Source: CAZCBN01 sp964496975
GTDB lineage: Bacteria; Planctomycetota; Phycisphaerae; Phycisphaerales; UBA1924
NCBI GenBank assembly: GCA_964496975.1
Contig: CAZCBN010000048.1
Span: 1-22,736 of the forward strand
Direction of reading: 5' to 3'
DNA: 22,736 nucleotides
Numbering within the stretch: position 1 is the stretch's first letter; each line of letters starts with the position of its first letter. Positions 13,998 through 21,022 of the stretch are shown in pieces. The notes beneath the pieces are model-generated. The model saw nothing but the letters and a program-made list of their open reading frames with translations, did no database searches and was not told the origin of the DNA. Both the position numbers and the translations under genes were made by a program.

Positions 13998-15515
13998 ATG
14001 CCCCGCCTGCCGATCCCCCGCGCCCACCCCGCCGCGCCGGCCCATTCCGCCGCCCGGGCCCGCCTCGCCGCGGCCGCTCTGTCGGCCTGCGCCCCCTTCG
14101 CCGCCGCGCAGCCGCTCGACCTCGAGCCCGCCAACGACACCCTCCCCGGCGAGCCCACCACACGCACCACCTTCACCGCCACGCTCGAAGACCGCGGCTG
14201 CGAGCCCGCCGCCCTCGCCCCCGCGCGGGGCGTCCCCTTCTGCAACTCCGCGCTCGACACCCTGCTCGCCCTCCGCACCGCCGCCGGCCAAGAGCTCGCC
14301 CGCGACGACGACCAGAGCCCCCTCGGCCCCGCCGCCAGCGGCCTCTTCAACATCCCCGTCGCCCCCGCCCAGCCCCTCACCCTCGCCGTCACCGGCTTCG
14401 GCGACAACGCCTTCTCCGGCTTCATCGCCCCCGGCCTGCCGCACGGCCAGTTCGGCCTCTTCACCATCCGCGTCGAGCTCCGCGAGCCCGGCCTCGGCAT
14501 CACCGACGCCCAGACCCTCGGCCCCTTTGAGTTCCTCGCCGGCACCGAGGTCTTCACCGCGCTCTACACCCCGCCCCGCGCCGGCACCCTCTCGGCCTAC
14601 ATCGACCCCACGCCCTGCGACGACGACCCCTGCTTCCTCCCCGCGCTCGTCCTCCGCTCTCTCAGCGCCGGCGGCGCCGAACTCGCCCGCACCGCGTCCC
14701 CCCCTCCCGAGGCCCCGCCCGACACGCCGCTCACCCTCGCCGCCGTCCCGGTCGTTTCGCCCGCGGGCCAGCCCACCGGCGCACCCGTCGTCCGCCTGCA
14801 GATCACCGGCGCCGCCAACGCCGCGTTTGATCCGCTCGCGCCCCACCTGCAGCGCGGCCCCTTCTCGCTGCAGGCGCAGTTCATCACCGCCGCCGGCGTG
14901 CCCATCGCCCCGCCCCTGCTCGCGGCCGACGCCATCTGGACCGACGCCGGCGTCGTCGACCTCGCGCTGCCCGCGCCGGCCGGCGCCGCCGCCGCAAACA
15001 TCACGCTGCTCAACGATCCGACCGAGTGCTTCACGCCCCCCTGCCGGGCCGATGTAGACGTCTTCGTCGTCCAGGGCCTGCAGTCCGCGCGCACCTACGA
15101 CATCCGCATCACCGCGGCAGACTTTGATACCACGCTCGCCGCCTTCGCCCCAGACGGCACCATCATCGCCCGCAACGACGACGACCCGGCCTCCCCCGGC
15201 TCGCTGCTCTCCGCCGTGCGCGTCACCACCCTCGTCGGCGAGAACGCCGTCACCCTCGCCGTCTCCGCCTTCCCCGACGCCTTCGCCTTCGACGGCTCGC
15301 ACACCACCGCCGGCACCTACACCCTCGCCGTCACGCAGGTCATCCCCGACTGCCCGGCCGACTTCAACGGCGACGGCAGCCCCGGCGACATCTTCGATCT
15401 CTTTGACTTCCTCGCCGAGCTCGACGCCGGCCTCGACTACAACGCCGACACCTCACCCGCCGACATCTTCGACTTGTTTGACTTCCTGGCCGACCTCGAC
15501 ACGCCCTGCCCGTAA
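13998..15515 (+). CDS. Exported PPC-like beta-sandwich protein with C-terminal GCP dockerin-like module (tagged protein 5)
   Basis: The 505-residue protein has a signal peptide ending near AAAQ (39). It contains repeated sandwich units of the pre-peptidase C-terminal type: EPANDTLPGEPT, DTLLALRTAAGQELARDDDQ and SGLFNIPV in the first, then a later copy with FDTTLAAFAPDGTIIARNDDDPA and GTYTLAVTQV. Such domains usually accompany secreted enzymes; here there is no catalytic domain, so a binding or structural role is inferred. Residues 452-505 are the most diverged of the five modules, ending in DTPCP instead of DQGCP or DAGCP. The ATG at 13998 is adopted; a GTG sits directly before it, and neither has a good ribosome site. 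It converges on the TIGR03790-like gene across 145 bp with no clear terminator. Confidence 0.83.
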   Translation: MPRLPIPRAHPAAPAHSAARARLAAAALSACAPFAAAQPLDLEPANDTLPGEPTTRTTFTATLEDRGCEPAALAPARGVPFCNSALDTLLALRTAAGQELARDDDQSPLGPAASGLFNIPVAPAQPLTLAVTGFGDNAFSGFIAPGLPHGQFGLFTIRVELREPGLGITDAQTLGPFEFLAGTEVFTALYTPPRAGTLSAYIDPTPCDDDPCFLPALVLRSLSAGGAELARTASPPPEAPPDTPLTLAAVPVVSPAGQPTGAPVVRLQITGAANAAFDPLAPHLQRGPFSLQAQFITAAGVPIAPPLLAADAIWTDAGVVDLALPAPAGAAAANITLLNDPTECFTPPCRADVDVFVVQGLQSARTYDIRITAADFDTTLAAFAPDGTIIARNDDDPASPGSLLSAVRVTTLVGENAVTLAVSAFPDAFAFDGSHTTAGTYTLAVTQVIPDCPADFNGDGSPGDIFDLFDFLAELDAGLDYNADTSPADIFDLFDFLADLDTPCP

Positions 15516-15660
15516 CACCCCGCCCGCACCCGTCCGGCGCGTGCCGACCCCAGCCGCGAAACCCAGCCGCGAAACCCAGTCCGCGCAGCCCATCTCGCGG
15601 CCCCAAAGCCGGCGATCTCCGCCCCCTCCGCCGCTCCGCGTTCTCCCCGCCCCGGCCTGC

Positions 15661-17349
15661 TCAGGGCCCCGGCCGGATCGACATCCCCGCCTCGCCCCCC
15701 ACCAGCCCCTCGCGCCCCGCGGGCGCGCGGATCGCCGCCTCGACCAGCGCCCCGTCCCGCGCGTCGGCCACGCCGTCGCGGTTGATGTCCACCGGCGCTT
15801 GGTTCCACGCGTACAGGTCGTCCAGGTCCACCCGGCCGTCGCCGTTGATGTCGTCGCTCGTCCGCCGCGCCCGCGCCAGCGGGTCGCCCAGCACGATGTG
15901 CGCCCAACTGATCGCCGGGATGGAGGCGTACGCCGCCTCGGCCCACGTCAGGTTCCCGAGCACGAAGTTCTGGATCAGCAGCTCGTTGTCCGCGATCGTG
16001 TCCGCCAGCGGCTCCCACGCGTGCCCGATCGCGAACGTGCCCCCCGCCGCGATGAAGTCGGCGATCTGCTCCTGCTGCAGCTGCGTCCCCGTCCCGCTGA
16101 ACGCCCGCCCGTTGAAGCTCTCGAGCGTGTTGAAGATCGCCCCGTTCGCGTAGTTGTAGCTCTCGGCGAACCGCGCCCCGCCCGCGTTGCCCCCGGGCTC
16201 GCCCACGTGGTTGCTCCCGTAGTGCCCCACGAAGATGATCGGCTGCGACACGATCAGGCCCTGCCCGTTGAACACCCCGTCCGGGTCCGCCGCCGTCGCC
16301 CCGACGATCTTGGGCCCGAGCACAAACTGCGCCGCGTCCCGCAGCGGGTTGTAGATCACGTTCGCCGGCGCAAAACGCCCGTCGAACAGCAGCAGGTCCC
16401 GCGTCCGCTCGAAGTCATCGCCCCGCGGGATCACCGTCTCGGAGTTGTCCAGCTCGTCGTTCGACCGCGTGTCCGACACGCCGTTGCTGTCGCTCTCGTC
16501 CAGGATGATCGCGTGCGCGTCCGTGTCGTACACCACGTCCCGCGCGCGGTCGATCATCGCCCGCACGTCGTCCACCGTGTTCCCGTCCAGCCGGCACACC
16601 AGCACCATGTCGCCCGGCGTGAGCCGCGTCGCGCCCGTCCCCGTGCTGATCACCACCCGACCCCCGGCCAGCCCGAACGTCAGCGCCTTCGGCACATCGT
16701 TGTACGCCGACGTGAACGAGTTGATCGCCGGCGCCGGCCCCGCGCTGATGTCCTGCGAGAAGTACGGGTTCAGAATGTAGTTGTCGCTGAAGCTGTCCCG
16801 CCCCAGCCCCGCCTCCCCCGCCGACAGGTTCTGCCACAGCAGCACCAGCTCGCTGTCCACGCTCGCGCATGTCGCGTCCCGCTGCGTCTCCCACTCCGTC
16901 AGCAGCGACGTCGATTGGTCGCCCGTGCCCGGGTTGTCGCTGTCCCGCAGCCGGTGCGGAATGCCCCGGCACAGCACGATGCACCGCACCCGCTCCCGCA
17001 GCCCGCGCGACAGGATGTGCGCACGGATCGTGTTCCGCACCACCTCAAACGTCGGGAACGTCGTCTCTCCCAGCGCGTTCCCCGTGAAGATCCCCGTCGT
17101 CGCCAGGTCAAACGCCAGCACTCCCGGCCGCGCGCCCGTCAGGCCCCCGGCCCCGCCCGGCACCGCCGCCGACCCCGCGTAGTACTCCGCCACGTCGCGG
17201 CTGCCCGCCCGGCGCGAGTCGTACACCACCAGCACCTGCGAGGGCACCAGCCCCGACCCCAGGGCCTCCGCCGCCGCACCGACCACCGCGAGCCATCCCG
17301 CCGCCGCCGCCGCCCACCCACGCCCGCCGCCCACGCCCGATCGCCGCAT
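15661..17349 (-). CDS. TIGR03790-family exported protein with an EF-hand pair
   Basis: The 562-residue product has a signal peptide (about 1-30) and then the family opening VLVVYDSRRAGSRDVAEYYA (40-58). RVRCIVLCRGIPHRL (120-134), VLVCRLDGNTVDDVRAMIDRA (249-269), FVGHYGSN (373-380) and IVLGDPLARARR (485-496) follow. These match the uncharacterised TIGR03790 family, which is reported essentially only in species with exosortase; the enzyme activity, if any, is unknown. Residues 499-536 form an EF-hand or dockerin pair, DINGDGRVDLDDLYAW and DINRDGVADARDGALV, with normal 12-residue loops. The protein ends without the GCP module. AAGGAAGGA (17357-17365) lies 7 bases before the ATG, and the longer frame upstream is Gly/Arg-rich. 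It fits the PEP-CTERM-like protein at 4781-5428 as a sign of an exosortase system elsewhere in the genome. Confidence 0.87.
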   Translation of the reverse strand: MRRSGVGGGRGWAAAAAGWLAVVGAAAEALGSGLVPSQVLVVYDSRRAGSRDVAEYYAGSAAVPGGAGGLTGARPGVLAFDLATTGIFTGNALGETTFPTFEVVRNTIRAHILSRGLRERVRCIVLCRGIPHRLRDSDNPGTGDQSTSLLTEWETQRDATCASVDSELVLLWQNLSAGEAGLGRDSFSDNYILNPYFSQDISAGPAPAINSFTSAYNDVPKALTFGLAGGRVVISTGTGATRLTPGDMVLVCRLDGNTVDDVRAMIDRARDVVYDTDAHAIILDESDSNGVSDTRSNDELDNSETVIPRGDDFERTRDLLLFDGRFAPANVIYNPLRDAAQFVLGPKIVGATAADPDGVFNGQGLIVSQPIIFVGHYGSNHVGEPGGNAGGARFAESYNYANGAIFNTLESFNGRAFSGTGTQLQQEQIADFIAAGGTFAIGHAWEPLADTIADNELLIQNFVLGNLTWAEAAYASIPAISWAHIVLGDPLARARRTSDDINGDGRVDLDDLYAWNQAPVDINRDGVADARDGALVEAAIRAPAGREGLVGGEAGMSIRPGP

Positions 17350-17356
17350 CGCCCCG

Positions 17357-17365
17357 TCCTTCCTT
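17357..17365 (-). promoter_or_regulatory. Ribosome binding site fixing the TIGR03790-like start
   Basis: AAGGAAGGA on the minus strand lies 7 bases before the ATG at 17349. The open frame extends 34 codons further upstream, but only as low-complexity Gly/Arg sequence. Confidence 0.75.
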
Positions 17366-17456
17366 GTGGCCCCGCCCCCGTCCACCCAACGTCCTCCGCC
17401 GCCGCCACCACCCACGCCCCTACGAGCGCCGACCGGCCCCGGCTCTACCATCGGCC

Positions 17457-17765
17457 GTGCCCCCCGTCATCCCAGCCCCCGATGACCCGGCCAACTGCCA
17501 GATTCTGGTGAAAGTCGTCCCCGGTGCAAGGCAGGACCAAATCGTCGGCCTGCTCGGCGACCGGCTGAAAGTCCGCGTCGCCGCACCCCCAGAAGCGGGC
17601 AAGGCCAACGCCGCCGTCTGCCGTCTTCTTGCCGCCGCCCTCGGCCGCCGCGAGACAGACCTGTCCATCATCGCCGGCCACACCTCCCCGGAAAAAACCG
17701 TCCGCGTTCTCGGACGTTCCGCGGCCGCCGCGACCGCCGCCCTCGGCCTTCCCCCCTCCGCCTGA
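17457..17765 (+). CDS. DUF167 / YggU-family protein
   Basis: The 102-residue cytoplasmic protein matches the small DUF167 (YggU/UPF0235) family throughout. It shows VKVVPGARQDQIVG, LKVRVAAPPEAGKANAAV (47-64) and a late HTSPEKTVRV, in family order and at the usual size of about 100 residues. The family is widespread, structurally known and functionally unassigned. The GTG at 17457 is chosen because the family begins shortly before this beta-strand; the in-frame ATG at 17364 would add 31 Arg/Pro-rich residues overlapping the upstream region of the divergent gene. There is no strong ribosome site. It diverges from the TIGR03790-like gene by 107 bp and is followed by the STAS gene after 139 bp. 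Confidence 0.88.
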   Translation: MPPVIPAPDDPANCQILVKVVPGARQDQIVGLLGDRLKVRVAAPPEAGKANAAVCRLLAAALGRRETDLSIIAGHTSPEKTVRVLGRSAAAATAALGLPPSA

Positions 17766-17838
17766 GCGCATCCCGCCCCCCGGCCGCACACCCCGTCGCA
17801 CCTTTTTCATTCCGCGCCCGACCCCGCTGGCCCCGGGG

Positions 17839-17883
17839 CCGCCTGAATCGCACCCTTCCGGCAGACCCCGCCCATTCAGGCGG
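17839..17883 (+). promoter_or_regulatory. Ten-base inverted repeat in the STAS gene leader
   Basis: CCGCCTGAAT (17839-17848) and ATTCAGGCGG (17874-17883) are perfectly complementary across 25 bases. The repeat ends 21 bases before the start codon at 17905 and 10 bases before its GGAG. It could be a DNA operator or an mRNA hairpin controlling translation. Confidence 0.45.
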
Positions 17884-17904
17884 GTATGCAGCCGGAGCCG
17901 ACCC

Positions 17905-18429
17905 ATGACCACGCGTTGGACCCTCCCGTTCCCGACGTCCATCCCCCACACGGAGCGGGTCCCACGCCCCGACGGCCGGCACGATGCTCCGTCCGAGAAC
18001 CAGCGCGACATTCAGACCATTCGCGCCGAATCCGCCCGCCTCGACCCGCCGGAAATGGTCGCGGTGGGGGCCCAACTTCGCGCCGCGCTCGCCGAACCGA
18101 TCCCCGCCCCGCCCCGAATCATCGTCGATCTCTCGGCCGTCGAGGAGATGACGTCGTATTGCATTCGGAATTTGTTAGATTTCACCGATCGGGCCGAGGC
18201 CCACGGCGGGCGGTTGGTGATCGCGGGGCTCTCGCCGGCGCTCCGGCGATCCCTGCATCAGGCGGGCCTTGACGCCGCCCTCCGCTTCGCCGATTCACCG
18301 GTCGAGGCCCACCGATCGCTCGACCGGGCCGCCCCCAACGCCGCGTTGAGCGGCTGGCAACGTCTGCGGCTTGTCTTCGGGCCGTCCCTTGCGGCCCCGC
18401 GCAGCCCGACCCCGCGTCGTGCGGCGTAA
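17905..18429 (+). CDS. STAS-domain protein (anti-anti-sigma factor-like)
   Basis: The 174-residue protein has a STAS domain at about 35-140. Its core is PPRIIVDLSAVEEMTSYCIR and NLLDFTDRAEAHGGRLVIAG, then SLHQAGLDAALRFADSPVEA. In anti-anti-sigma factors a Ser or Thr at the start of the second helix is phosphorylated by a partner kinase; S84 (or T83) in EEMTSYCIRNL is at that place. No cognate kinase, sigma factor or phosphatase is nearby, so the pathway is open. The N-terminal 30 residues are Pro/Arg-rich and probably disordered, and the C-terminus is a basic tail. GGAG (17894-17897) is 7 bases before the ATG. A conspicuous inverted repeat precedes it. Confidence 0.82.
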   Translation: MTTRWTLPFPTSIPHTERVPRPDGRHDAPSENQRDIQTIRAESARLDPPEMVAVGAQLRAALAEPIPAPPRIIVDLSAVEEMTSYCIRNLLDFTDRAEAHGGRLVIAGLSPALRRSLHQAGLDAALRFADSPVEAHRSLDRAAPNAALSGWQRLRLVFGPSLAAPRSPTPRRAA

Positions 18430-18444
18430 CCAAAATAGGGTGGA

Positions 18445-18501
18445 GTGACGCGGGTCACGTCGGCGCCGAGGGAAGAGTTTTGGTCGGTCTCGGATTCCGA
18501 G
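18445..18501. promoter_or_regulatory. Two short palindromes upstream of the protease gene
   Basis: GTGAC (18445-18449) and GTCAC (18454-18458) are separated by four bases. CTCGGA-T-TCCGAG (18489-18501) is a perfect 13-bp palindrome. Both lie 105-160 bases before the protease start, in the only non-coding region available for its promoter. Either may be an operator; no regulator is identified. Confidence 0.3.
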
Positions 18502-18605
18502 AAGGTCTCCGGTACCGTGTTCGTTGATGCGGGGCAGGCCGGTGGCGACGCGAGCGCGCCGCCCGCCCTCCGCGGCCCGGGATCGGGCGACAAGGGGATG
18601 TTCAG

Positions 18606-20765
18606 ATGCGATCGGTCAGCCCGGTGTCGGTGCGGCGTGTCGGCGTGGGGGCCCTGGCCCTGGTCCTGCTGTGCGGTACGGCCGCGGCCCAGGTCGCCCC
18701 GGCGGCCCGGGGTGCCCGGGCCGCGGCCGGCGTGAACCTGCTGGCCGACAACGTGAGCCCCTCCGCGCAGATGCTGCGCGTCGCGCGCGTCGTTCCCGCC
18801 CCGGGCGCGACGCTCGACGCCGCGGCCGCCGCCATCCGCGCCACGGGCGGCCGGCTGGTCGGCGTGCTGGACGACGGCACGCTGGAGGCCGACCTGACCG
18901 CCGCCGATCGCCGGGCCCTCGCCCGCGCGGGCTCGGTCGCGAGCGCGGAGCCGCTGCCGGTGGCCCTGCGGCTCGCCCCGGACATCGGCCTGCGCGACTG
19001 GCAGACCGCCGAGCGGCAGGACCTCGCCGCGCTGGGCGTGTCGGAGTTCTTTGTTTACGCCCCGGCCGAGGAGCCGGCGGCGGGCGTGCTCGCGGCGATC
19101 GCCGCCGTGCCCGGCGCGGCCGTCATCGGCTCGGGCCTTGAGGGCGACGTGCTGCTGGTCCGCCTCACCGCGCCCACCGCGGCGGCGGGCGAGCTGGCCC
19201 AGGCCCCGGGCGTGCGCTGGGTGGAGGAAGCGCCCGAGCTCACGTACCGCAACAACCGCGGCCGCGGCCTCATCCAGAGCGGCACGCCCGGCGTGACGCC
19301 CTTGTATGACCAGGGCCTGAACGGCGCGGGCGAGTTGATCGCCGTCGTGGACGGCCCCGTGCGGGCCTCGCACTGCTCGTTCAGCGACCCCGAGGCCGAC
19401 CCGTTCGGCGCGAGCCACCGCAAGATCCAGGCCTACACCGCGCCGAGCCAGTCCGACACGCACGGCACCCACGTCGCCGGCATCGCGCTGGGCGACGGCG
19501 GCTCGAACAACGACCTGCGCGGCGTCGCGTGGGGCGCGCGGCTGCTCTATGACAACATCCCCACCAGCTTCAGCGAGTCGCAGCTCCGCAACGTTCTGAC
19601 GCAGCACCGCGACCAGGGCGGCTTCATCCACACCAACTCGTGGGGCGACGACTCGACGACGGGCTACACGGGCCTGTGCCGCGCGATCGACGCCTTCATG
19701 TGGGACAACGACGACCAGCTCGTTCTCTTCGCCGCCACCAACACGAGCACGCTGAAGACCCCCGAGAACGCGAAGAACGTGCTCGCCGTCGCCGCGTACA
19801 GCTACAGCACCAGCTCGGGCGCGTTCAGCATCTGCTCCGGCGGCGTGGGCCCCACGGCCGACGGCCGGCGCAAGCCCGAGATCGTGGCGCTGGGCTGCTC
19901 GGTGCTGTCGTCCTACGCCTTCGGCACGTGCACGTCGGTCTCGCAGAGCGGCACATCGATGGCGACGCCCGCCGTCGCCGGCGCGGCCGCGATCGCGCGG
20001 CAGTACTTCACCGACGGCTACCACCCCACCGGCTTTCCCACCGCGGCCGATGCCTTCACGCCCACCGGCGCGCTGCTGAAGGCCGTGCTGCTGAACTCCA
20101 CCGTGAACCTCGAGGCCGGCGGCTCCAGCACCGGCTACCCCAGCAACTTTGAGGGCTGGGGCCGCCTGCGGCTGAACGACGCGCTGGTGACGCCCGCCGA
20201 CTCGCGGGGCCTCATCGTCCGCCAGGCCCGCCGCAGCGCGGGCGAGGGGCTGACGACGGGCGAGGCGTACCAGATGCAGTTCTCCGCCGCCGCGGGGCAG
20301 GCGCTGCGCATCACCATGGTCTTCAACGATGCGCCCGGCTCCATCGGCAGCAGCGCGCCCGTGGTGAACAACCTTGACCTGCGCGTCACCTCGCCGACGG
20401 GCGTGGTGTACCTGGGCAACGTCTTCAACACCTCGCAGGCCCAGAGCATCACCGGCGGCACGGCCGACGCGCGGAACACCGTTGAGATGGTCGTGCTGAA
20501 CACCCCCGCCGCGGGCGTCTACACCGTGCGGGTGGAGGGCACGTCCGTGCTGAGCGGCGAGGTGGGCTACGCGCTCGCCATCTCGGGGGCCGTCGCCGAG
20601 TTCTGCCCGGCCGACCTGACGGGCGACGGCGCGCTGGACTCGGCCGACGTGCTCGCGGCGCTGGCGCAGGTGCAGGCCGGGGCCGACCTGGACTCGGACG
20701 GCGTGGGCGGCACGATCTTCGACGTGTTCGCGTACCTGGCCGGGTTTGACGCCGGCTGCCCGTAA
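18606..20765 (+). CDS. Exported subtilisin-like (S8) serine protease with a diverged GCP dockerin-like module
   Basis: The 719-residue protein has a signal peptide (1-29) and a long propeptide-like region (30-225). The S8 domain carries D249 (ELIAVVDGPVRASH), H286 (DTHGTHVAG), the oxyanion N379 (LFAATNT) and nucleophile S451 (SGTSMATPAVAG), so the triad is intact. The layout, with a beta-barrel domain at about 530-662 (LRITMVFNDAPGS, VVNNLDLRVTSPTG), is like Kp43-type subtilases. Residues 667-719 begin CPADLTGDGALDSADVLAAL and end in IFDVFAYLAGFDAGCP. This is the module found in the 6880-15515 genes, but with a canonical first loop and lower identity. AAGGGG (18592-18597) lies 8 bases before the ATG. 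It could act on exported proteins, including tagged neighbours; that is inference. Confidence 0.92.
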   Translation: MRSVSPVSVRRVGVGALALVLLCGTAAAQVAPAARGARAAAGVNLLADNVSPSAQMLRVARVVPAPGATLDAAAAAIRATGGRLVGVLDDGTLEADLTAADRRALARAGSVASAEPLPVALRLAPDIGLRDWQTAERQDLAALGVSEFFVYAPAEEPAAGVLAAIAAVPGAAVIGSGLEGDVLLVRLTAPTAAAGELAQAPGVRWVEEAPELTYRNNRGRGLIQSGTPGVTPLYDQGLNGAGELIAVVDGPVRASHCSFSDPEADPFGASHRKIQAYTAPSQSDTHGTHVAGIALGDGGSNNDLRGVAWGARLLYDNIPTSFSESQLRNVLTQHRDQGGFIHTNSWGDDSTTGYTGLCRAIDAFMWDNDDQLVLFAATNTSTLKTPENAKNVLAVAAYSYSTSSGAFSICSGGVGPTADGRRKPEIVALGCSVLSSYAFGTCTSVSQSGTSMATPAVAGAAAIARQYFTDGYHPTGFPTAADAFTPTGALLKAVLLNSTVNLEAGGSSTGYPSNFEGWGRLRLNDALVTPADSRGLIVRQARRSAGEGLTTGEAYQMQFSAAAGQALRITMVFNDAPGSIGSSAPVVNNLDLRVTSPTGVVYLGNVFNTSQAQSITGGTADARNTVEMVVLNTPAAGVYTVRVEGTSVLSGEVGYALAISGAVAEFCPADLTGDGALDSADVLAALAQVQAGADLDSDGVGGTIFDVFAYLAGFDAGCP

Positions 20766-20820
20766 GGCGGGGCGGCGGGTCGGGAAGGGCGAAGCGCCGG
20801 CCCGCCTCGGAGCCAGAGGC

Positions 20821-20950
20821 GAAGAGCCGGCTCGGAGAGCCGGGCCACCCAAGACGCCGGCTCGGAGATCCGGCCTACCCAAGACGCCGGCTCGGAGATC
20901 CGGCCTACCCAAGACGCCGGCTCGGAGAGCCGGCCTACCCAAGAGCCGGC
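20821..20950. repeat. 30-bp tandem hairpin repeat, four units plus a partial
   Basis: Contiguous units occupy 20821-20850, 20851-20880, 20881-20910 and 20911-20940, with a truncated fifth at 20941-20950. Units 2 and 3 are identical; unit 4 differs by one base (T to G), and unit 1 is more diverged. Unit 4 contains a perfect hairpin, GCCGGCTC-GGA-GAGCCGGC; in units 2 and 3 the T shortens the pairing to the outer five bases. There are no spacers, so this is not a CRISPR. It lies between the protease and phosphodiesterase genes and might act in transcript ends or as a mobile palindromic element. Confidence 0.9.
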
Positions 20951-21002
20951 CCTTCCACGCCACAGGCAGAACTTCGCGCGTTCATAACACGCGGGCGGGT
21001 TT

Positions 21003-21020
21003 CCTCACGGTAGCGTGAGG
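21003..21020 (+). promoter_or_regulatory. Hairpin abutting the phosphodiesterase start codon
   Basis: CCTCACG (21003-21009) pairs with CGTGAGG (21014-21020) around GTAG. The ATG follows two bases later at 21023. The 3' arm contains the only purine-rich GTGAGG near the start, which the stem would hide. This may be translational control, or a sign that the real start differs. Confidence 0.4.
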
Positions 21021-21022
21021 CG

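Noticed and set aside
20821..20950. CRISPR array
   Set aside because: The 30-bp units are directly contiguous with no variable spacers, and no cas genes are present.
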